NCBI GenBank assembly: GCA_937873495.1 | Contig: CALMXZ010000011.1 | Location: 532,808-596,807, forward strand | Source: an uncultured Trueperaceae bacterium | GTDB lineage: Bacteria > Deinococcota > Deinococci > Deinococcales > Trueperaceae | Length of the DNA stretch: 64,000 nucleotides | Direction of reading: 5' to 3' | Shown: piece by piece, positions 10,335-20,254 of the stretch | How positions within the stretch are numbered: the stretch's first letter is position 1 | How the letters are laid out: the number at the start of each line of letters is the position of its first letter | Translations under genes and position numbers: made by a program | Notes under the pieces: generated by a model | Database searches by the model: none | What the model was told of the DNA's origin: nothing | Seen by the model: the letters and a program-made list of their open reading frames with translations, nothing else

Positions 10335-10340
10335 TATACT
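10335..10340 (+). promoter_or_regulatory. -10 box of the metG transcript
   Basis: TATACT lies 10 nt before the ATG of a 13-codon ORF. No convincing -35 hexamer is seen. It is the best promoter element in the 366-bp gap upstream of metG. Confidence 0.5.
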
Positions 10341-10350
10341 CCCCGGCAGC

Positions 10351-10392
10351 ATGGCGTCGCGAATGCGGGACACCCGCCCTGTAAGCGACTGA
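10351..10392 (+). CDS. possible metG leader peptide (13 aa)
   Basis: ATG at 10351 opens MASRMRDTRPVSD and stops at TGA 10390-10392. It begins 10 nt after a TATACT box, as for other apparently leaderless starts in this window, and is followed 22 nt later by a terminator-like hairpin. The peptide holds one internal Met codon besides the start, which is few for a classical attenuator. Real translation is inference. Confidence 0.35.
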   Translation: MASRMRDTRPVSD

Positions 10393-10414
10393 CCCGCGAA
10401 GGTCGGTACGCCCA

Positions 10415-10449
10415 GGGCGCCGTGCACCGCATCCGGCGCCCTTCTTGTT
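10415..10449 (+). terminator. attenuator-like hairpin in the metG leader
   Basis: GGGCGCC (10415-10421) pairs with GGCGCCC (10435-10441) and is followed by TTCTTGTT. It lies between the candidate leader peptide and metG (ATG 10549), so it could end transcription early under some condition. Confidence 0.5.
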
Positions 10450-10548
10450 GCTGCTGCTCGAAGCCTTGCCGGCGTTCTGCCAACGCCCCGGCTCAAGAGC
10501 GACGGCCAAGCCAGCCGCTACACGAGCGCGGCACGGAGGACACGCGAC

Positions 10549-12684
10549 ATGCAGGACACCGTTGTCGACCTAGGCACGCAGAGCGCGGAGAGCCCATCGC
10601 GGACGCCTGCCGAGGCTCCGGAACGACCCGGGCAGCGCGCTCGCGGCACGTACTACGCCACGACGCCCATCTTCTACGTGAACGCTGCGCCGCACATCGG
10701 CCACGCGTACACGACCATCCTCGTCGACGTCGTGACGCGCTACCACCGCCTCAAGGGCGACGACACCTTCTTCCTGACGGGCACTGACGAGCACGGCGAG
10801 AAGATCCAGAAGGCCGCCGAGGCCGCCGGCGAGTCGCCGCAGGCCTACACCGACCAGGTGAGCGGGGAGTTCCGCGCCACGTGGGACCGGCTCGGCATCC
10901 GGTACGACGACTTCATAAGGACCACCGAGCCGCGCCACAAGAAGATCGTGCAGGACGTCCTCCAGCGCGTATACGACAACGGCGACATCGTCTTCGGCGA
11001 GTACGCCGGCCTCTACTGCGTGAAGTGCGAACGGTACTACACGGACAAGGAGCTCGTCGACGGCAAGTGCCCCCAGCACGAGATCGAGCCCGAGTACCGC
11101 ACCGAGGCGAACTACTTCTTCCGCATGGAGAAGTACCGCCTCTGGCTCCGCGACCTGCTGACCGACCAGCCCGACCTGATCCGGCCGGAGCGCTACCGCA
11201 ACGAGGTCCTCGCCATGCTGCGCGAGCCCGTCGGCGACCTCTCGATCAGCCGCCCCCGCAGCCGCGTGCCGTGGGGCATCCCGCTGCCGTGGGACGCCGA
11301 GCACGTCACCTACGTATGGTTCGACGCGCTCATCAACTACTATTCGGCGTTGGAGAGCCGCGGCACGACTGCGCGCTTCTGGCCGCACGTAGAGCACTTC
11401 ATCGCGAAGGACATCGTCAAGCCGCACGGGCTCTTCTGGCCCATCATGCTGAAGGCGGCCGGCATCCCCGTGTTCAAGCACTTGAACGTGCACGGCTACT
11501 GGCTCATCGACGACCGCAAGATCAGCAAGTCGCTCGGCAACGCCGTGAAGCCCCTCGACCTCCTCGAGAAGTACGGCAACGACGCCTTCCGCTACTTCCT
11601 GCTCCGCGACATGGCGTTCGGACTCGACTCGAGCTTCACCGAGCCGGCCATAGCCGAGCGCATCAACGCAGACCTGGCGAACGACCTTGGCAACCTCCTC
11701 AACCGCACTCTAGGCATGCTGGGCCGTTACCGCGATGGGCGGGTGCCCAGGGCGGGCCGGCCGGAGCCCATCGACCAGGAGCTCATCGACGCCTTCCTCG
11801 CGCTGCCCGGCACGTTCTCGCAGCAGTTCGAGGCGCTGCAGTTCGACCGCGCCATCGAGAGCGTGATGGAGGCCGTGCGCAAGGCCAACAAGTACATCGC
11901 CGACACGAAGCCGTGGGAGCTCGCCCGCAGCGAGGCCACGGCCGCCCGGCTCGACACGGTGCTCAACACCCTCGTCGAGGCGCTGCGCTGCGCGAGCATC
12001 CTGCTGGAACCGATCCTCCCCGAGAAGTCGCGCGAGCTGCGCAAGCAGCTCGGCGTCGGCGACGCCCCCTACGACCTCGGCTCGGCCAGCGAATGGGGCC
12101 TCGTCGCCCCCGGCACGACGACCCAGCCCGGTGACCCGCTCTTCCCGCGCATCGACCTCGAGGAGCTGGCGCGCGCGCTCACGGCGCCGGAGGCTACTGC
12201 GACGGTGGCCGCGAGCACTCCGGCCACGGGGGCAACCGCGGCTGCTTCGCCCGCCACCGGCGGCTCGGCGGCGGGAGACGGTACCGGCGGCTCGACCGCC
12301 GGAAACGCAGCCGGTGGCGTCGCCGCCCCGACGCTGGCCACGGAGCTGACCCACAAGGACGAGGTCGAGTACGCCGACTTCTCCAAGCTGGAGCTGCGCG
12401 TCGTCACGGTCGAGAAGGCCGAGCAGCACCCCAACGCCGACAAGCTCCTCGTGCTCACGGTCAGCATGGGCCCGGAGACGCGCACGATCGTCAGCGGCAT
12501 CAAGGCGCATTACGCTCCGGCCGACCTGGTCGGCAAGAAGCTCGTCGCCGTCGCCAACCTCAAGCCGGTGAAGCTCCGCGGCATCCTGAGCCAGGGCATG
12601 ATCCTCTCCGGCGAGGGGCCAGACGGGACGCTCGGGCTCATCACCCTGGAGCGCGACCTGCCCGACGGCAGCGAGGTGCGCTGA
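10549..12684 (+). CDS. metG: methionine--tRNA ligase with C-terminal tRNA-binding domain
   Basis: Class I synthetase, 711 aa, that charges initiator and elongator tRNA-Met. HIGH is at residues 49-52 (NAAPHIGHAY) and KISKS at 324-328. The connective region has one zinc knuckle (YCVKCERYY with a later Cys in GKCPQHE). The anticodon-binding helices follow (NKYIADTKPWEL). A low-complexity Ala/Thr/Gly linker (about residues 545-600) joins an EMAP/Arc1p-type tRNA-binding domain (DFSKLELRVVTVEKAEQHPN) that allows dimer formation in other bacteria. The first about 33 residues are extra and may not all be translated; an internal start is possible. The leader upstream contains an attenuator-like hairpin. 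Confidence 0.95.
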   Translation: MQDTVVDLGTQSAESPSRTPAEAPERPGQRARGTYYATTPIFYVNAAPHIGHAYTTILVDVVTRYHRLKGDDTFFLTGTDEHGEKIQKAAEAAGESPQAYTDQVSGEFRATWDRLGIRYDDFIRTTEPRHKKIVQDVLQRVYDNGDIVFGEYAGLYCVKCERYYTDKELVDGKCPQHEIEPEYRTEANYFFRMEKYRLWLRDLLTDQPDLIRPERYRNEVLAMLREPVGDLSISRPRSRVPWGIPLPWDAEHVTYVWFDALINYYSALESRGTTARFWPHVEHFIAKDIVKPHGLFWPIMLKAAGIPVFKHLNVHGYWLIDDRKISKSLGNAVKPLDLLEKYGNDAFRYFLLRDMAFGLDSSFTEPAIAERINADLANDLGNLLNRTLGMLGRYRDGRVPRAGRPEPIDQELIDAFLALPGTFSQQFEALQFDRAIESVMEAVRKANKYIADTKPWELARSEATAARLDTVLNTLVEALRCASILLEPILPEKSRELRKQLGVGDAPYDLGSASEWGLVAPGTTTQPGDPLFPRIDLEELARALTAPEATATVAASTPATGATAAASPATGGSAAGDGTGGSTAGNAAGGVAAPTLATELTHKDEVEYADFSKLELRVVTVEKAEQHPNADKLLVLTVSMGPETRTIVSGIKAHYAPADLVGKKLVAVANLKPVKLRGILSQGMILSGEGPDGTLGLITLERDLPDGSEVR

Positions 12685-12753
12685 CCCGGCTATATAGCCG
12701 GCGGCCATATGCCGGCGCCAACCCGGGCCTGACCGCCGGGGCGGTCAACTCGT

Positions 12754-13917
12754 TCACCACCGCACCACACCCGTGGCTGGGCCGGCAGGCGTGTTCATCG
12801 CGGCCAACGCCTCCGGGGCGCACCATAGTTTCTGGTACCGCTTACGAGGCCCAAGTGGCTGAATGATCGCCAACCGCTCGAGCTGGGCGCAGGCCTTGTG
12901 GACGACCTCCGGCGAGACCTGTAGAGCGGCGGCGACCTGTAGCGCGTAGAACACCGGCGAGTCGATCAGGTAAGGCAGTATGCGACGCGCGCTGCTGCCG
13001 TTCCTCGTCCGGCCAAGCAGCCGCGACCAACTGGCAACGAGATCCTCCTGTCTCTGCCTTGCATGCCTCGCATGCGCCACGGCTGCCATCGAACCGCGCG
13101 CGTAGAGTTCCAGCAGCGGCATCGGGTCACCGCGGTGAAATGCACGCAGTGCGGCTGCGAGGTCATGCCGCCAGTAGACGAAGACGGCTGAGATCGGTAT
13201 CGCACCGCCGCTCGTCAGGCCTTTCGCCCGCATCAGACATTGGGCGACCGCGCGCGCCGTGCGTCCGTTTGCCTTCGCGAAGGGACGCCTGGTAACCAGC
13301 TGGCCGTAGACCACGGCTGCTTGAGCCAGTACGGGCAAGTCGTCCCTGGCCATGAACGCGGCCAGGTCGGTAACGAGCGCCCTCGTCCGCTCGTCCCACC
13401 CCTCCTCTACGACAGGCCCGGCCTTGCCCAGCACCGCGCTGTTCAGACGGCGCAGGGAAAGCTCGCCGAGGTCCCTGGCGGCTCCGATCTCCAGCGCAAG
13501 CCTCGTGGCACGCACCGTCGCGACCACCCACGCCGCCATCCTCCAGCGGCCTCTACCCAACTCCGCCAGCCACACCCTCTGAGGCGTGTCATAGATCCGA
13601 GCAAGCCGCGCGCTTGCCATCCCCTCGACCCACGGCGACGTCGTTGCGAACGGCGCTTGCGTCAGAGACATCTCACCGTCGAAGCGCGCGACCTGGATCG
13701 CCGCCCGCTCCAGCCTCGTCGCGGTGGCGCCCAGACCGGCGAATGCCATGTCGGTGACGGGCCGCGGGTAGCGCGTACCTGGGTTCTGGGTGGTCGGGTT
13801 CCGCGTGCTCTGGTTCCGCGAGGTCTGGCCATGCGTGCACAGTTCCTGCGTTCCTCGCGACCCGGGGAGGGTGAGTTCATCTCCAGGACCCTCTGTCTTG
13901 AGCTGAGGTTGTCTCAT
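12754..13917 (-). CDS. Fic-domain-like protein with altered catalytic motif
   Basis: Up to 387 aa. The centre carries RRPFAKANGRTARAVAQCLM, clearly the Fic motif HPFxxGNGRxxR, but the catalytic His is Arg and the Gly before NGR is Ala. An N-terminal helical region (LERAAIQVARFDGEM) and a C-terminal winged-helix-like part (VFYALQVAAALQVSPEVVHKA) are as in Fic proteins fused to a DNA-binding domain. AMPylation activity is therefore doubtful. The N-terminal about 55 residues (many NQSTRNPTTQNPG-like) look low-complexity; the ATG at 13749 (MAFAGLGATATRL) is a likely true start. No clear ribosome site is seen at either. Confidence 0.65.
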   Translation of the reverse strand: MRQPQLKTEGPGDELTLPGSRGTQELCTHGQTSRNQSTRNPTTQNPGTRYPRPVTDMAFAGLGATATRLERAAIQVARFDGEMSLTQAPFATTSPWVEGMASARLARIYDTPQRVWLAELGRGRWRMAAWVVATVRATRLALEIGAARDLGELSLRRLNSAVLGKAGPVVEEGWDERTRALVTDLAAFMARDDLPVLAQAAVVYGQLVTRRPFAKANGRTARAVAQCLMRAKGLTSGGAIPISAVFVYWRHDLAAALRAFHRGDPMPLLELYARGSMAAVAHARHARQRQEDLVASWSRLLGRTRNGSSARRILPYLIDSPVFYALQVAAALQVSPEVVHKACAQLERLAIIQPLGPRKRYQKLWCAPEALAAMNTPAGPATGVVRW

Positions 13918-14129
13918 AAAGTTGGTTGGCGACCCGGCCAGCCAAGGTTAGCCGCCAAACTAAGCTCACCTCCGAGGCTTCTCGCAAGGTACTCGAGGTC
14001 CAGGCGACCGGCAGCCGGCGGCAGGGCAAACGCCCGCGCACCCTCGGCCGATGCCACGGCCAGGCACGGCTGCCGCACACGGACCAGGCGCGACCCCGGC
14101 GTGAGCAACCCGGTATGAGCCAGCGTCAG

Positions 14130-16016
14130 CTACCGCGAGGCTAACAGCACCGCGAGGAACCGCTCGCCGTAACGCTCGAGCTTGGCGGCCCCGATGCCAG
14201 GCACCAGCGCCAGCTCGGCGAGCGAGCGCGGCTCGGTAGCGACCATCTCGCGCAGGGTCTTGTCGTGGAAGACCACGTAAGGCGGCACCCCCTGTTCCCT
14301 GGCGATCTCGAGGCGGAGCGCCCTCAAGGCCTGGAACAGCGCCTCATCGGCGGGGTCGGCGGGATCGGCGGGGTCGAAGGGACCAGCGGAACCGCCACCG
14401 GCCGCGCCGAGTGCCCCACCCGCGAGCCCCCGCGCGCGAGGGCGTCGCGCCGAAGGCTTCTCGCGCGCGCGGTCGCGCCTCAGCTCGACGGCCACGTCGC
14501 CGCGCAGCACCGCTGCCGCGCCGGGGCCGAGTACGAGGCCGCCGAACCCATCGGGATCGGGTAGCAGCTGGCCGTTGGCCAGGAGTTGGCGCACCACCGA
14601 GCGCCAACCGCGGTCGTCGAACTCGGTACCGATGCCGAACGTGCTCAGGCGGTCGTGCCCGAGGCTAAGCACGCGCTCGGTGGCGTGCCCGAGCAGCACG
14701 TCGATGAGCTGCCCCGCGCCGAAGCGCTGCCCCGTGCGCACGACGGTGGAGAGGAGCTTCTGGGCGGCGACGGTGCCGTCGAACGTGTCCACCGGCTCGC
14801 GGCACGTGTCGCAGTGGCCGCAGCGCTCCTCCAAGCGCTCGCCGAAGTAGCCGAGCAGGGCCTGCCGCCGGCACCTGGGCGTCTCGCAGTAGGCGAGGAG
14901 CGCCTCGAGGCGCTGCCGCTCGACGCGCTTGAACGCCTCGCTACCGCCGCCCTCGGCCAACATCCGGCTGACCTGCACCACGTCCTGCAGGCCGTAGGTC
15001 ATGAACGCGTCCGCGCTCTCGCCGTCACGGCCCGCGCGGCCCGTCTCCTGGTAGTAGCCCTCCAGGCTCTTCGGCAGGTCGAGGTGCGCCACAAAGCGCA
15101 CGTCCGGCTTGTCGATCCCCATGCCGAAGGCGATGGTGGCCACCACCACGAGGCCGTCCTCGCGCAGGAAGCGCTCCTGGTGCTCGCGGCGCACCTCGGC
15201 GCTCAGGCCCGCGTGGTACGGCACGGCTCTCACGCCCTGGGCGACGAGCCAGGCGGCCGTGGCGTCGACGCTCCTACGCGAAAGGCAGTACACGATGCCG
15301 GCGTGCCCGACGTGCTTCTCGCGGTAGAAGGCGAGGAGCTGACGCCTGGCGTCGACCTTCTCGACGACCTGGTAGTCGATGTTCGGCCGGTCGAAGCTGG
15401 AGACGAAGCGCCGCGCCTCCTCGAGGTGGAGCTTCTCGACGATCTCGCGGCGGGTGGCGGCGTCGGCCGTGGCGGTGAGGGCCACGCGCGGCACGTCCGG
15501 GTACCGCTCCGCTAGCAGGCCGAGGCCGATGTACTCCGGCCGGAAGTCGTGACCCCACGCCGAGACGCAGTGGGCCTCGTCGATGGCGAAGAGCGAGAGC
15601 GGCAGCCGGTCGAGGAGCGAGAGGAAGCCGGGCGTGAGCAGACGCTCGGGGGCGACGTACACGAGGTCGACGCGACCGTCCGCGATGTCGCGCTCCACGG
15701 CACGCGCCTCCGCCGGCTCCAGGCTCGAGTTCAGGTAGGCGGCGCTCACGCCCACCTGGCGCAGCGCGCTGACCTGATCGTGCATGAGCGCGATCAACGG
15801 GGAGACGACCACGCCGACGCCGGGGCGCAGGAGCGCCGGCAGTTGGTAGCAGAGCGACTTGCCGCCGCCCGTCGGCATCAGGACAAGGGCGTCGCCGCCG
15901 CCCAACAGATGCTCGATGACCTGCCCTTGGGCGCCGCGGAAGTCCGGGTAGCCGAAGACCTCGGCCAGGAGGCGGCGTGCGTCGGCCAGGGTGGGCGGCT
16001 CGCTCAGCCCACCCAC
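14130..16016 (-). CDS. recQ: ATP-dependent DNA helicase RecQ
   Basis: 628 aa superfamily 2 3'-5' helicase acting in recombination and fork repair. The order is: motif 0/I ([29 protein letters not shown]), motif [23 protein letters not shown], motif [15 protein letters not shown] zinc-binding cysteines ([16 protein letters not shown]), winged helix, and a C-terminal HRDC domain ([20 protein letters not shown]). Between RQC and HRDC is a Gly/Ala/Asp/Pro-rich linker with repeated DPADPAD. GTG at 16016 is the start; its ribosome site GGGGGAG lies within the overlapping end of the aminopeptidase gene, so the two are probably translated as one unit. Confidence 0.95.
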   Translation of the reverse strand: MGGLSEPPTLADARRLLAEVFGYPDFRGAQGQVIEHLLGGGDALVLMPTGGGKSLCYQLPALLRPGVGVVVSPLIALMHDQVSALRQVGVSAAYLNSSLEPAEARAVERDIADGRVDLVYVAPERLLTPGFLSLLDRLPLSLFAIDEAHCVSAWGHDFRPEYIGLGLLAERYPDVPRVALTATADAATRREIVEKLHLEEARRFVSSFDRPNIDYQVVEKVDARRQLLAFYREKHVGHAGIVYCLSRRSVDATAAWLVAQGVRAVPYHAGLSAEVRREHQERFLREDGLVVVATIAFGMGIDKPDVRFVAHLDLPKSLEGYYQETGRAGRDGESADAFMTYGLQDVVQVSRMLAEGGGSEAFKRVERQRLEALLAYCETPRCRRQALLGYFGERLEERCGHCDTCREPVDTFDGTVAAQKLLSTVVRTGQRFGAGQLIDVLLGHATERVLSLGHDRLSTFGIGTEFDDRGWRSVVRQLLANGQLLPDPDGFGGLVLGPGAAAVLRGDVAVELRRDRAREKPSARRPRARGLAGGALGAAGGGSAGPFDPADPADPADEALFQALRALRLEIAREQGVPPYVVFHDKTLREMVATEPRSLAELALVPGIGAAKLERYGERFLAVLLASR

Positions 16017-17242
16017 TCCCCCTTGCGCATGACCGGTTCGGTCGAGCCGTCAGGCAGCTCGCCGTCGATGTCCATCTCGCTCGAACCGATCATGAAGTCG
16101 ACGTGCGCGAGCGAATCGTTCAGGCCATGAGCCAAGCGCTCCTCCTCGCTCATCGTCTGAGCGCCCTGGAGGCAGTTCACGTAGCCGCGGCCCAGAGCAA
16201 TGTGACAGGCAGCGTTCTCGTCGAAGAGCGTCTCCAGGAACAGCAGGTCCGCCTTGGCGATGGGGCTGGAGGCAGGCACGAGGGCGACCTCGCCGAGGCG
16301 GCGCGCGCCGGCATCGGTGTCAAGGATGTCATCGAGCGCCGCCTGACCCTTGCCTGCCGTGGCCTTGACGACGACGCCGTCCTTGAACTCGAGCGAGAAG
16401 TCGTCGATGAGGATGCCGTTGTAGGCGAGCGGCATGCTGGCGCGCACGACGCCGTCCACCCGCTCGCGGTGCGGCGCCGTGAAGACCTCCTCCGTCGGCA
16501 TGTTCGCCACGAAGCCGACGCCGTTGGGGAGGGTCGAGCCGCCGCCGTCCCACAGGTGACCCTCGGCCAGCCCGACGCGCAGGTCCGTGCCAGGCGCGCG
16601 GAAGCGCAGCGCCGCGTATCGGCGCTCGTTGAGGGCCTGCTTGCGGCGGATGAGGTCCTTGTCGTGCTCGCGCCAGGCGGCGACCGGATCCGGCTCCAGT
16701 ACGCGGGTGGCCGTGAAGATGGCGTCCCACAGGGCACTGACGGCCTCGTCCTCCGACACGTCCGGGAACACCTTGCGGGCCCACTCCGGTGCGGCGGCGG
16801 CGGCCACGCACCACGGGATGCGGTCGCTCATGGCCAGGTCGGTGTACGGGCGGATGACCGGCCGCCAGGCCTTCTGGTAGGCGGCGAAGCGCTGCGGTTC
16901 GGTACCTGCGAGCGCATCGGGGTCGTCGGCCAGGATCGAGAGCGAGGCCGTGCCCTCCGCCGCCAGGCTGTTCATGGCGTCGGCGCGGTACCGCGGGATG
17001 ATCCCGAAGCTGCCATCAGGGGCGTGGAGGAAACGCGAACGCTCGACCGCGTCGTCGCCCCACAGCACCTCGACGTACGGGCTGCCGATCCGGTAGGCGA
17101 TGTCTACGACGCGCCGCACCAGGGGCGCCGCCACGACGCTGGCGCGCACCAGCAGCTTCTGGCCCGGCTGAACGTTCACCCCGACCTTGACGAGAAGCTC
17201 TGCGTACGCCTCCAGGCGCTCCGCGAAAGATGGTGTAGTCAT
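16004..17242 (-). CDS. M29 family metallo-aminopeptidase (AmpT/AmpS type)
   Basis: 412 aa, the standard length of the thermophilic aminopeptidase family (Thermus aminopeptidase T, Bacillus AmpS). It removes N-terminal residues using two metal ions in the cytoplasm. Family marks: N-terminal [54 protein letters not shown] (here split: the metal ligand Glu is in NMPTEEVFT), and C-terminal CHIALGRGY and [15 protein letters not shown], which contain further ligands. It overlaps the recQ start by 13 bp. An ATG three codons upstream (17251) is an alternative start. Confidence 0.92.
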   Translation of the reverse strand: MTTPSFAERLEAYAELLVKVGVNVQPGQKLLVRASVVAAPLVRRVVDIAYRIGSPYVEVLWGDDAVERSRFLHAPDGSFGIIPRYRADAMNSLAAEGTASLSILADDPDALAGTEPQRFAAYQKAWRPVIRPYTDLAMSDRIPWCVAAAAAPEWARKVFPDVSEDEAVSALWDAIFTATRVLEPDPVAAWREHDKDLIRRKQALNERRYAALRFRAPGTDLRVGLAEGHLWDGGGSTLPNGVGFVANMPTEEVFTAPHRERVDGVVRASMPLAYNGILIDDFSLEFKDGVVVKATAGKGQAALDDILDTDAGARRLGEVALVPASSPIAKADLLFLETLFDENAACHIALGRGYVNCLQGAQTMSEEERLAHGLNDSLAHVDFMIGSSEMDIDGELPDGSTEPVMRKGEWVG

Positions 17243-17297
17243 GAGCAGCATCGTAGCAGCGGGCCGCGCCCTGCGGTCTTGGCCTACCCCGCGGCTC

Positions 17298-17954
17298 TCA
17301 CCCGCCCGCAGCGGCTTCCAGCTCGGCCACGCGCCGCTCGAGGTCCTCGACGCGCCGCAGCAGTACCGCCAGTGCGGAGCCGTTCGAGTGGTGCCCGTCT
17401 TGCGCATGCCCGTCGTGCCCCTCGTCCGGCTGGCGCGAGCGCACGCGCGGCTGCATGCGCTCCTCGTCGAGGCCGAGCTTGTGGTCCCAGCGGTCCTGGC
17501 TCTGGCCCGGGCCGCGGCCGAGGTTCTCCACGAGCGGCACGCGCCGTTCGGCCAGGCCGATCAGGACCCGCTCCAGGCTCGCGATGTCCGGGAACGTCGT
17601 GTAGCGCTCCGTGCGCGTGCGCAGCTCGCCGGGCGTCTGAGGACCGCGGAGCATGAGGACGCTCAGGACGGCCAGCTCCCTGGCGTCGACCGACCACGCC
17701 TGCGCGAGCTTGTGGCGGTGCTTGGGCACGCGGTCGCTGACCTCCTGCACGGTGGCGACGAGGCCCTTGTCGTGCAGACGCTGCACGGCGGCGAGCACGT
17801 CCTGGAGGTGATAGTCGGTGACGGGCTCCCGGCTCGTCTTCTGGTTGCAGGCGGTGTGGAGGGCTTGGCTGCTAAGCGGGTACGCTTCCGGCGTGGTGCG
17901 CTCCTTCTCGACCAGGGCGCCGAGCACGCGCAGCTCGATGTCTGTCAGAGCCAT
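17298..17954 (-). CDS. YceH family (DUF480) protein
   Basis: 218 aa protein of the YceH/DUF480 family: two winged-helix domains, starting with LTDIELRVLGALVEKERTTPEAYPL and CNQKTSREPVTDYH, then ELAVLSVLMLRGPQTPGELRTRTERY. The C-terminal ALAVLLRRVEDLERRVAELE is a predicted coiled coil that probably dimerises. The His/Gly-rich linker (GHDGHAQDGHHSNG) before it is unusual and could bind metal. The function of the family is poorly known; DNA binding is inferred from the fold. TATCCT lies 6 nt upstream of the ATG. Confidence 0.88.
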   Translation of the reverse strand: MALTDIELRVLGALVEKERTTPEAYPLSSQALHTACNQKTSREPVTDYHLQDVLAAVQRLHDKGLVATVQEVSDRVPKHRHKLAQAWSVDARELAVLSVLMLRGPQTPGELRTRTERYTTFPDIASLERVLIGLAERRVPLVENLGRGPGQSQDRWDHKLGLDEERMQPRVRSRQPDEGHDGHAQDGHHSNGSALAVLLRRVEDLERRVAELEAAAGG

Positions 17955-18079
17955 GCGCGCAGGATAGCGCGGCGCGGCCACCATGGCGGGGCGGTGAGCC
18001 AAGGCGCGCGCGGGCCCCGTGCGGCTCCTGCGCCGCACCGACACGGGACGGGCGTCCACCGGTGTAATACCGTAGGCGC

Positions 18080-18775
18080 GTGCCCATCCGAGACGAACTC
18101 ATCGAGCGCACCATGCAGCAGCTCGCCGCCCTCATGGCCAAGATCCTCCACGCGCGCGTCGACGTTGTCGAGGCCGCCCGGTTCGACGTCGGCGCGGCGG
18201 AGCGCCAACTCGACGACCTGTACCTCGCGAACCTGGGGACGAGCCGAGGCCTCGTCAGGCGCTTGGGGCTCGAGGACCTCCTCGGGGTCATCGGTACGGC
18301 CGGCCATGTCGACGGCGAACGCGCCTACGTGTTCGGCGCGCTGCTCAGCACGGAAGCCGAGGTCGCCATCCAGGCCGGCGCCGAGGCCGAGGGTGACGAG
18401 GTCCTCGGCCTGCGCAACTCCGCGCTGGCGATGTTCCTGGAGGCCGGGGCGGAGCGCCTGGGCGAGCCGGACCTCGACGAGCGCGTGCGTGGGCTCCTCG
18501 CCACGGTGCCGGAGGAGACCTGGCCGGCAAGCACCTACGAGCGCCGCTTCCGCTACGAGTTCGCCGGCCGCCGCTACGCCCGCGCGGAGGACGCGCTCTT
18601 CGACTGGCTCGACCACAGCGCCGGGTTCGAGCAACGCCTGGAAGTGGCCGCCACGGCCGATGCCTTCTACACCGCGCTCGCGGAGCTGCAGGACAAGGAG
18701 CTGACCGAAGGCGGCTTCGAGAGGGACGAGATCGCGGAGGGCCGCGCGGACTTCGCGGAGCGCGTCGGGGGCTGA
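18080..18775 (+). CDS. DUF6483-like hypothetical protein
   Basis: 231 aa, soluble, mostly helical. The N-terminus MPIRDELIERTMQQLAALMAKIL resembles DUF6483 proteins, which have no known function; the rest (LGLRNSALAMFLEAGAERLG, YARAEDALFDWLDHSAG) looks like TPR-type helical hairpins. Start is GTG at 18080, 9 nt after TAATAC (18065-18070), consistent with a leaderless message. It is divergent from yceH. Confidence 0.65.
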   Translation: MPIRDELIERTMQQLAALMAKILHARVDVVEAARFDVGAAERQLDDLYLANLGTSRGLVRRLGLEDLLGVIGTAGHVDGERAYVFGALLSTEAEVAIQAGAEAEGDEVLGLRNSALAMFLEAGAERLGEPDLDERVRGLLATVPEETWPASTYERRFRYEFAGRRYARAEDALFDWLDHSAGFEQRLEVAATADAFYTALAELQDKELTEGGFERDEIAEGRADFAERVGG

Positions 18776-18796
18776 CTCCCCCTCATCAAGGCCTAC

Positions 18797-18829
18797 GCGC
18801 GCGTGCGGGCCCGCACGGGGCACGCGCGC
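18797..18829. terminator. bidirectional hairpin between convergent genes
   Basis: GCGCGCGTGC (18797-18806) pairs with GCACGCGCGC (18820-18829). The hairpin fills the gap between the stops of the DUF6483-like gene and the CNNM gene, the second stop beginning at 18830. Confidence 0.6.
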
Positions 18830-20137
18830 TCACTCCCCGCTGCTCTCCTCCTCGACGACGCGCGTGACGACCACCCAGTCGACCCGCAGGCCGTCCATCT
18901 CCTCCACCACGAAGCGGAAGCCGTTCCAGACGGTCTCGTCGCCGACCTGCGGCACGCGGCCGAGGCGCTCGGCGAGCAGTCCGCCGAGCGTCTGATACCC
19001 GGCGCCCTCGGGCACGACCTCGTCCTGCAGGCCGAGCTCGTCGACCAGGTCGTCGACGTGGATCGAGCCTTGGATGCGCCACTCGCCCTCGCCAAGCTCC
19101 ACCACCTCGGGCGCGTCCTCGCTGCCGGGCGGGAGGATGTCGCCGACGAGCTCCTCGAGGATGTCGGAGAGGGTGACGATGCCCTCGACCCCGCCGTACT
19201 CGTCCAGCACGACGGCGAAGTGGGTCCGCGACTCCCTGAAGTTGTTGAGCAGGGCGAGGATCGGGAGCGTCTCTGGGATCATGAGGGGCTTGCGCATGGC
19301 GCTCCTCAGGTCCAGGCCGGCGCCGCTCAGTTCACCGGCGAAGAGGTCGCGGACCGCCACGAAGCCCACCACCTGGTCCAGATCGCCCTCGCACACCAGG
19401 TAGCGGCCATGCGGCTCCTCGCGCACCTGGTCGAGGATGTCGCTCGCGCTCGCCTCGACGTCCAGCCAGGCGACCTCCGGGCGCGGCGTCATGATGGCGT
19501 TGACCTTGCGCTCGCCCAACCAGAAGGCGTTCTCGATGATCTCCTGCTCGGCCGGCTCTATGACGCCGGCGCGCAGCCCCTGCGCGATCATCATGTCGAT
19601 GTCCTCTTCGCTGATCTCCTCGCCCTCGTTCTGCTTGACGCGCAGGAGCCGGAGGAGTAGGTCGGTCGAAGCGCCGAGGAAGAAGACGAGCGGGCGCGTC
19701 AGCGCGGCGAGGAAGCCCATCACGCCAGCAAGGTTCATGGCCATGCGCTCGGGGTCGTTCAGGCCGATGCGCTTGGGGACGAGCTCCCCTACCACGATCG
19801 AGAAGTAGGAGATCAGCACGACGACGACGCCGAACGCGACCGGCTGCGCGACGTCCCGCAACCAGGGAACGCGCGCGAGCACCTCGGCGAGGGGCCCGGA
19901 CAACGCGGCGCCACCGAAGGCGCCGGAGAAGACGGTCACGAGGGTCACGCCGACCTGCACCGTGGAGAGGAAGTTGTTGGGGTTCTCGGCCAGGGCGAGG
20001 GCGCGCTTGGCGTTCGCATCGCCCCCCTCCGCCTTCTGTTGGAGGCGGAGCTTGTTGGCCGAGACCACGGCGATCTCGGCCATGGCGAGCACCCCGTTAG
20101 CCAGGGTGAGTAACAAGAGGATGATTACGCTCAACAC
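18830..20137 (-). CDS. CNNM/CBS-domain membrane protein (hemolysin C/CorC family)
   Basis: 435 aa. The N-terminal DUF21/CNNM domain has four membrane helices (VIILLLLTLANGVLAMAEIA; ISYFSIVVGELVPKRIG). It is followed by two CBS domains (MTPRPEVAWLDVEASASDIL; VVLDEYGGVEGIVTLSDILEELVGDI) and a C-terminal CorC_HlyC domain (GSIHVDDLVDELGLQ). CNNM proteins are Mg2+ exporters or regulators. Start chosen at GTG 20137: TATAGT (20152-20147 on minus) ends 9 nt before it, so the longer frame from TTG 20164 would begin upstream of the likely transcription start. No Shine-Dalgarno, so leaderless translation is likely. Confidence 0.9.
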   Translation of the reverse strand: MLSVIILLLLTLANGVLAMAEIAVVSANKLRLQQKAEGGDANAKRALALAENPNNFLSTVQVGVTLVTVFSGAFGGAALSGPLAEVLARVPWLRDVAQPVAFGVVVVLISYFSIVVGELVPKRIGLNDPERMAMNLAGVMGFLAALTRPLVFFLGASTDLLLRLLRVKQNEGEEISEEDIDMMIAQGLRAGVIEPAEQEIIENAFWLGERKVNAIMTPRPEVAWLDVEASASDILDQVREEPHGRYLVCEGDLDQVVGFVAVRDLFAGELSGAGLDLRSAMRKPLMIPETLPILALLNNFRESRTHFAVVLDEYGGVEGIVTLSDILEELVGDILPPGSEDAPEVVELGEGEWRIQGSIHVDDLVDELGLQDEVVPEGAGYQTLGGLLAERLGRVPQVGDETVWNGFRFVVEEMDGLRVDWVVVTRVVEEESSGE

Positions 20138-20254
20138 GCTTGGGCAACTATACGCAGTCGCCAAGGTGGCAATCGACCCCTACTCGCCGCGCCTATCCTG
20201 CGCCCGGCGGCAGCCCGCGACGTGCCTTCACGCCCAGGGGACAGTTGTCCTTTT

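Noticed and set aside
20138-20164. Longer CNNM start at TTG 20164
   Set aside because: The likely -10 box TATAGT lies inside this extension, so it would not be transcribed.
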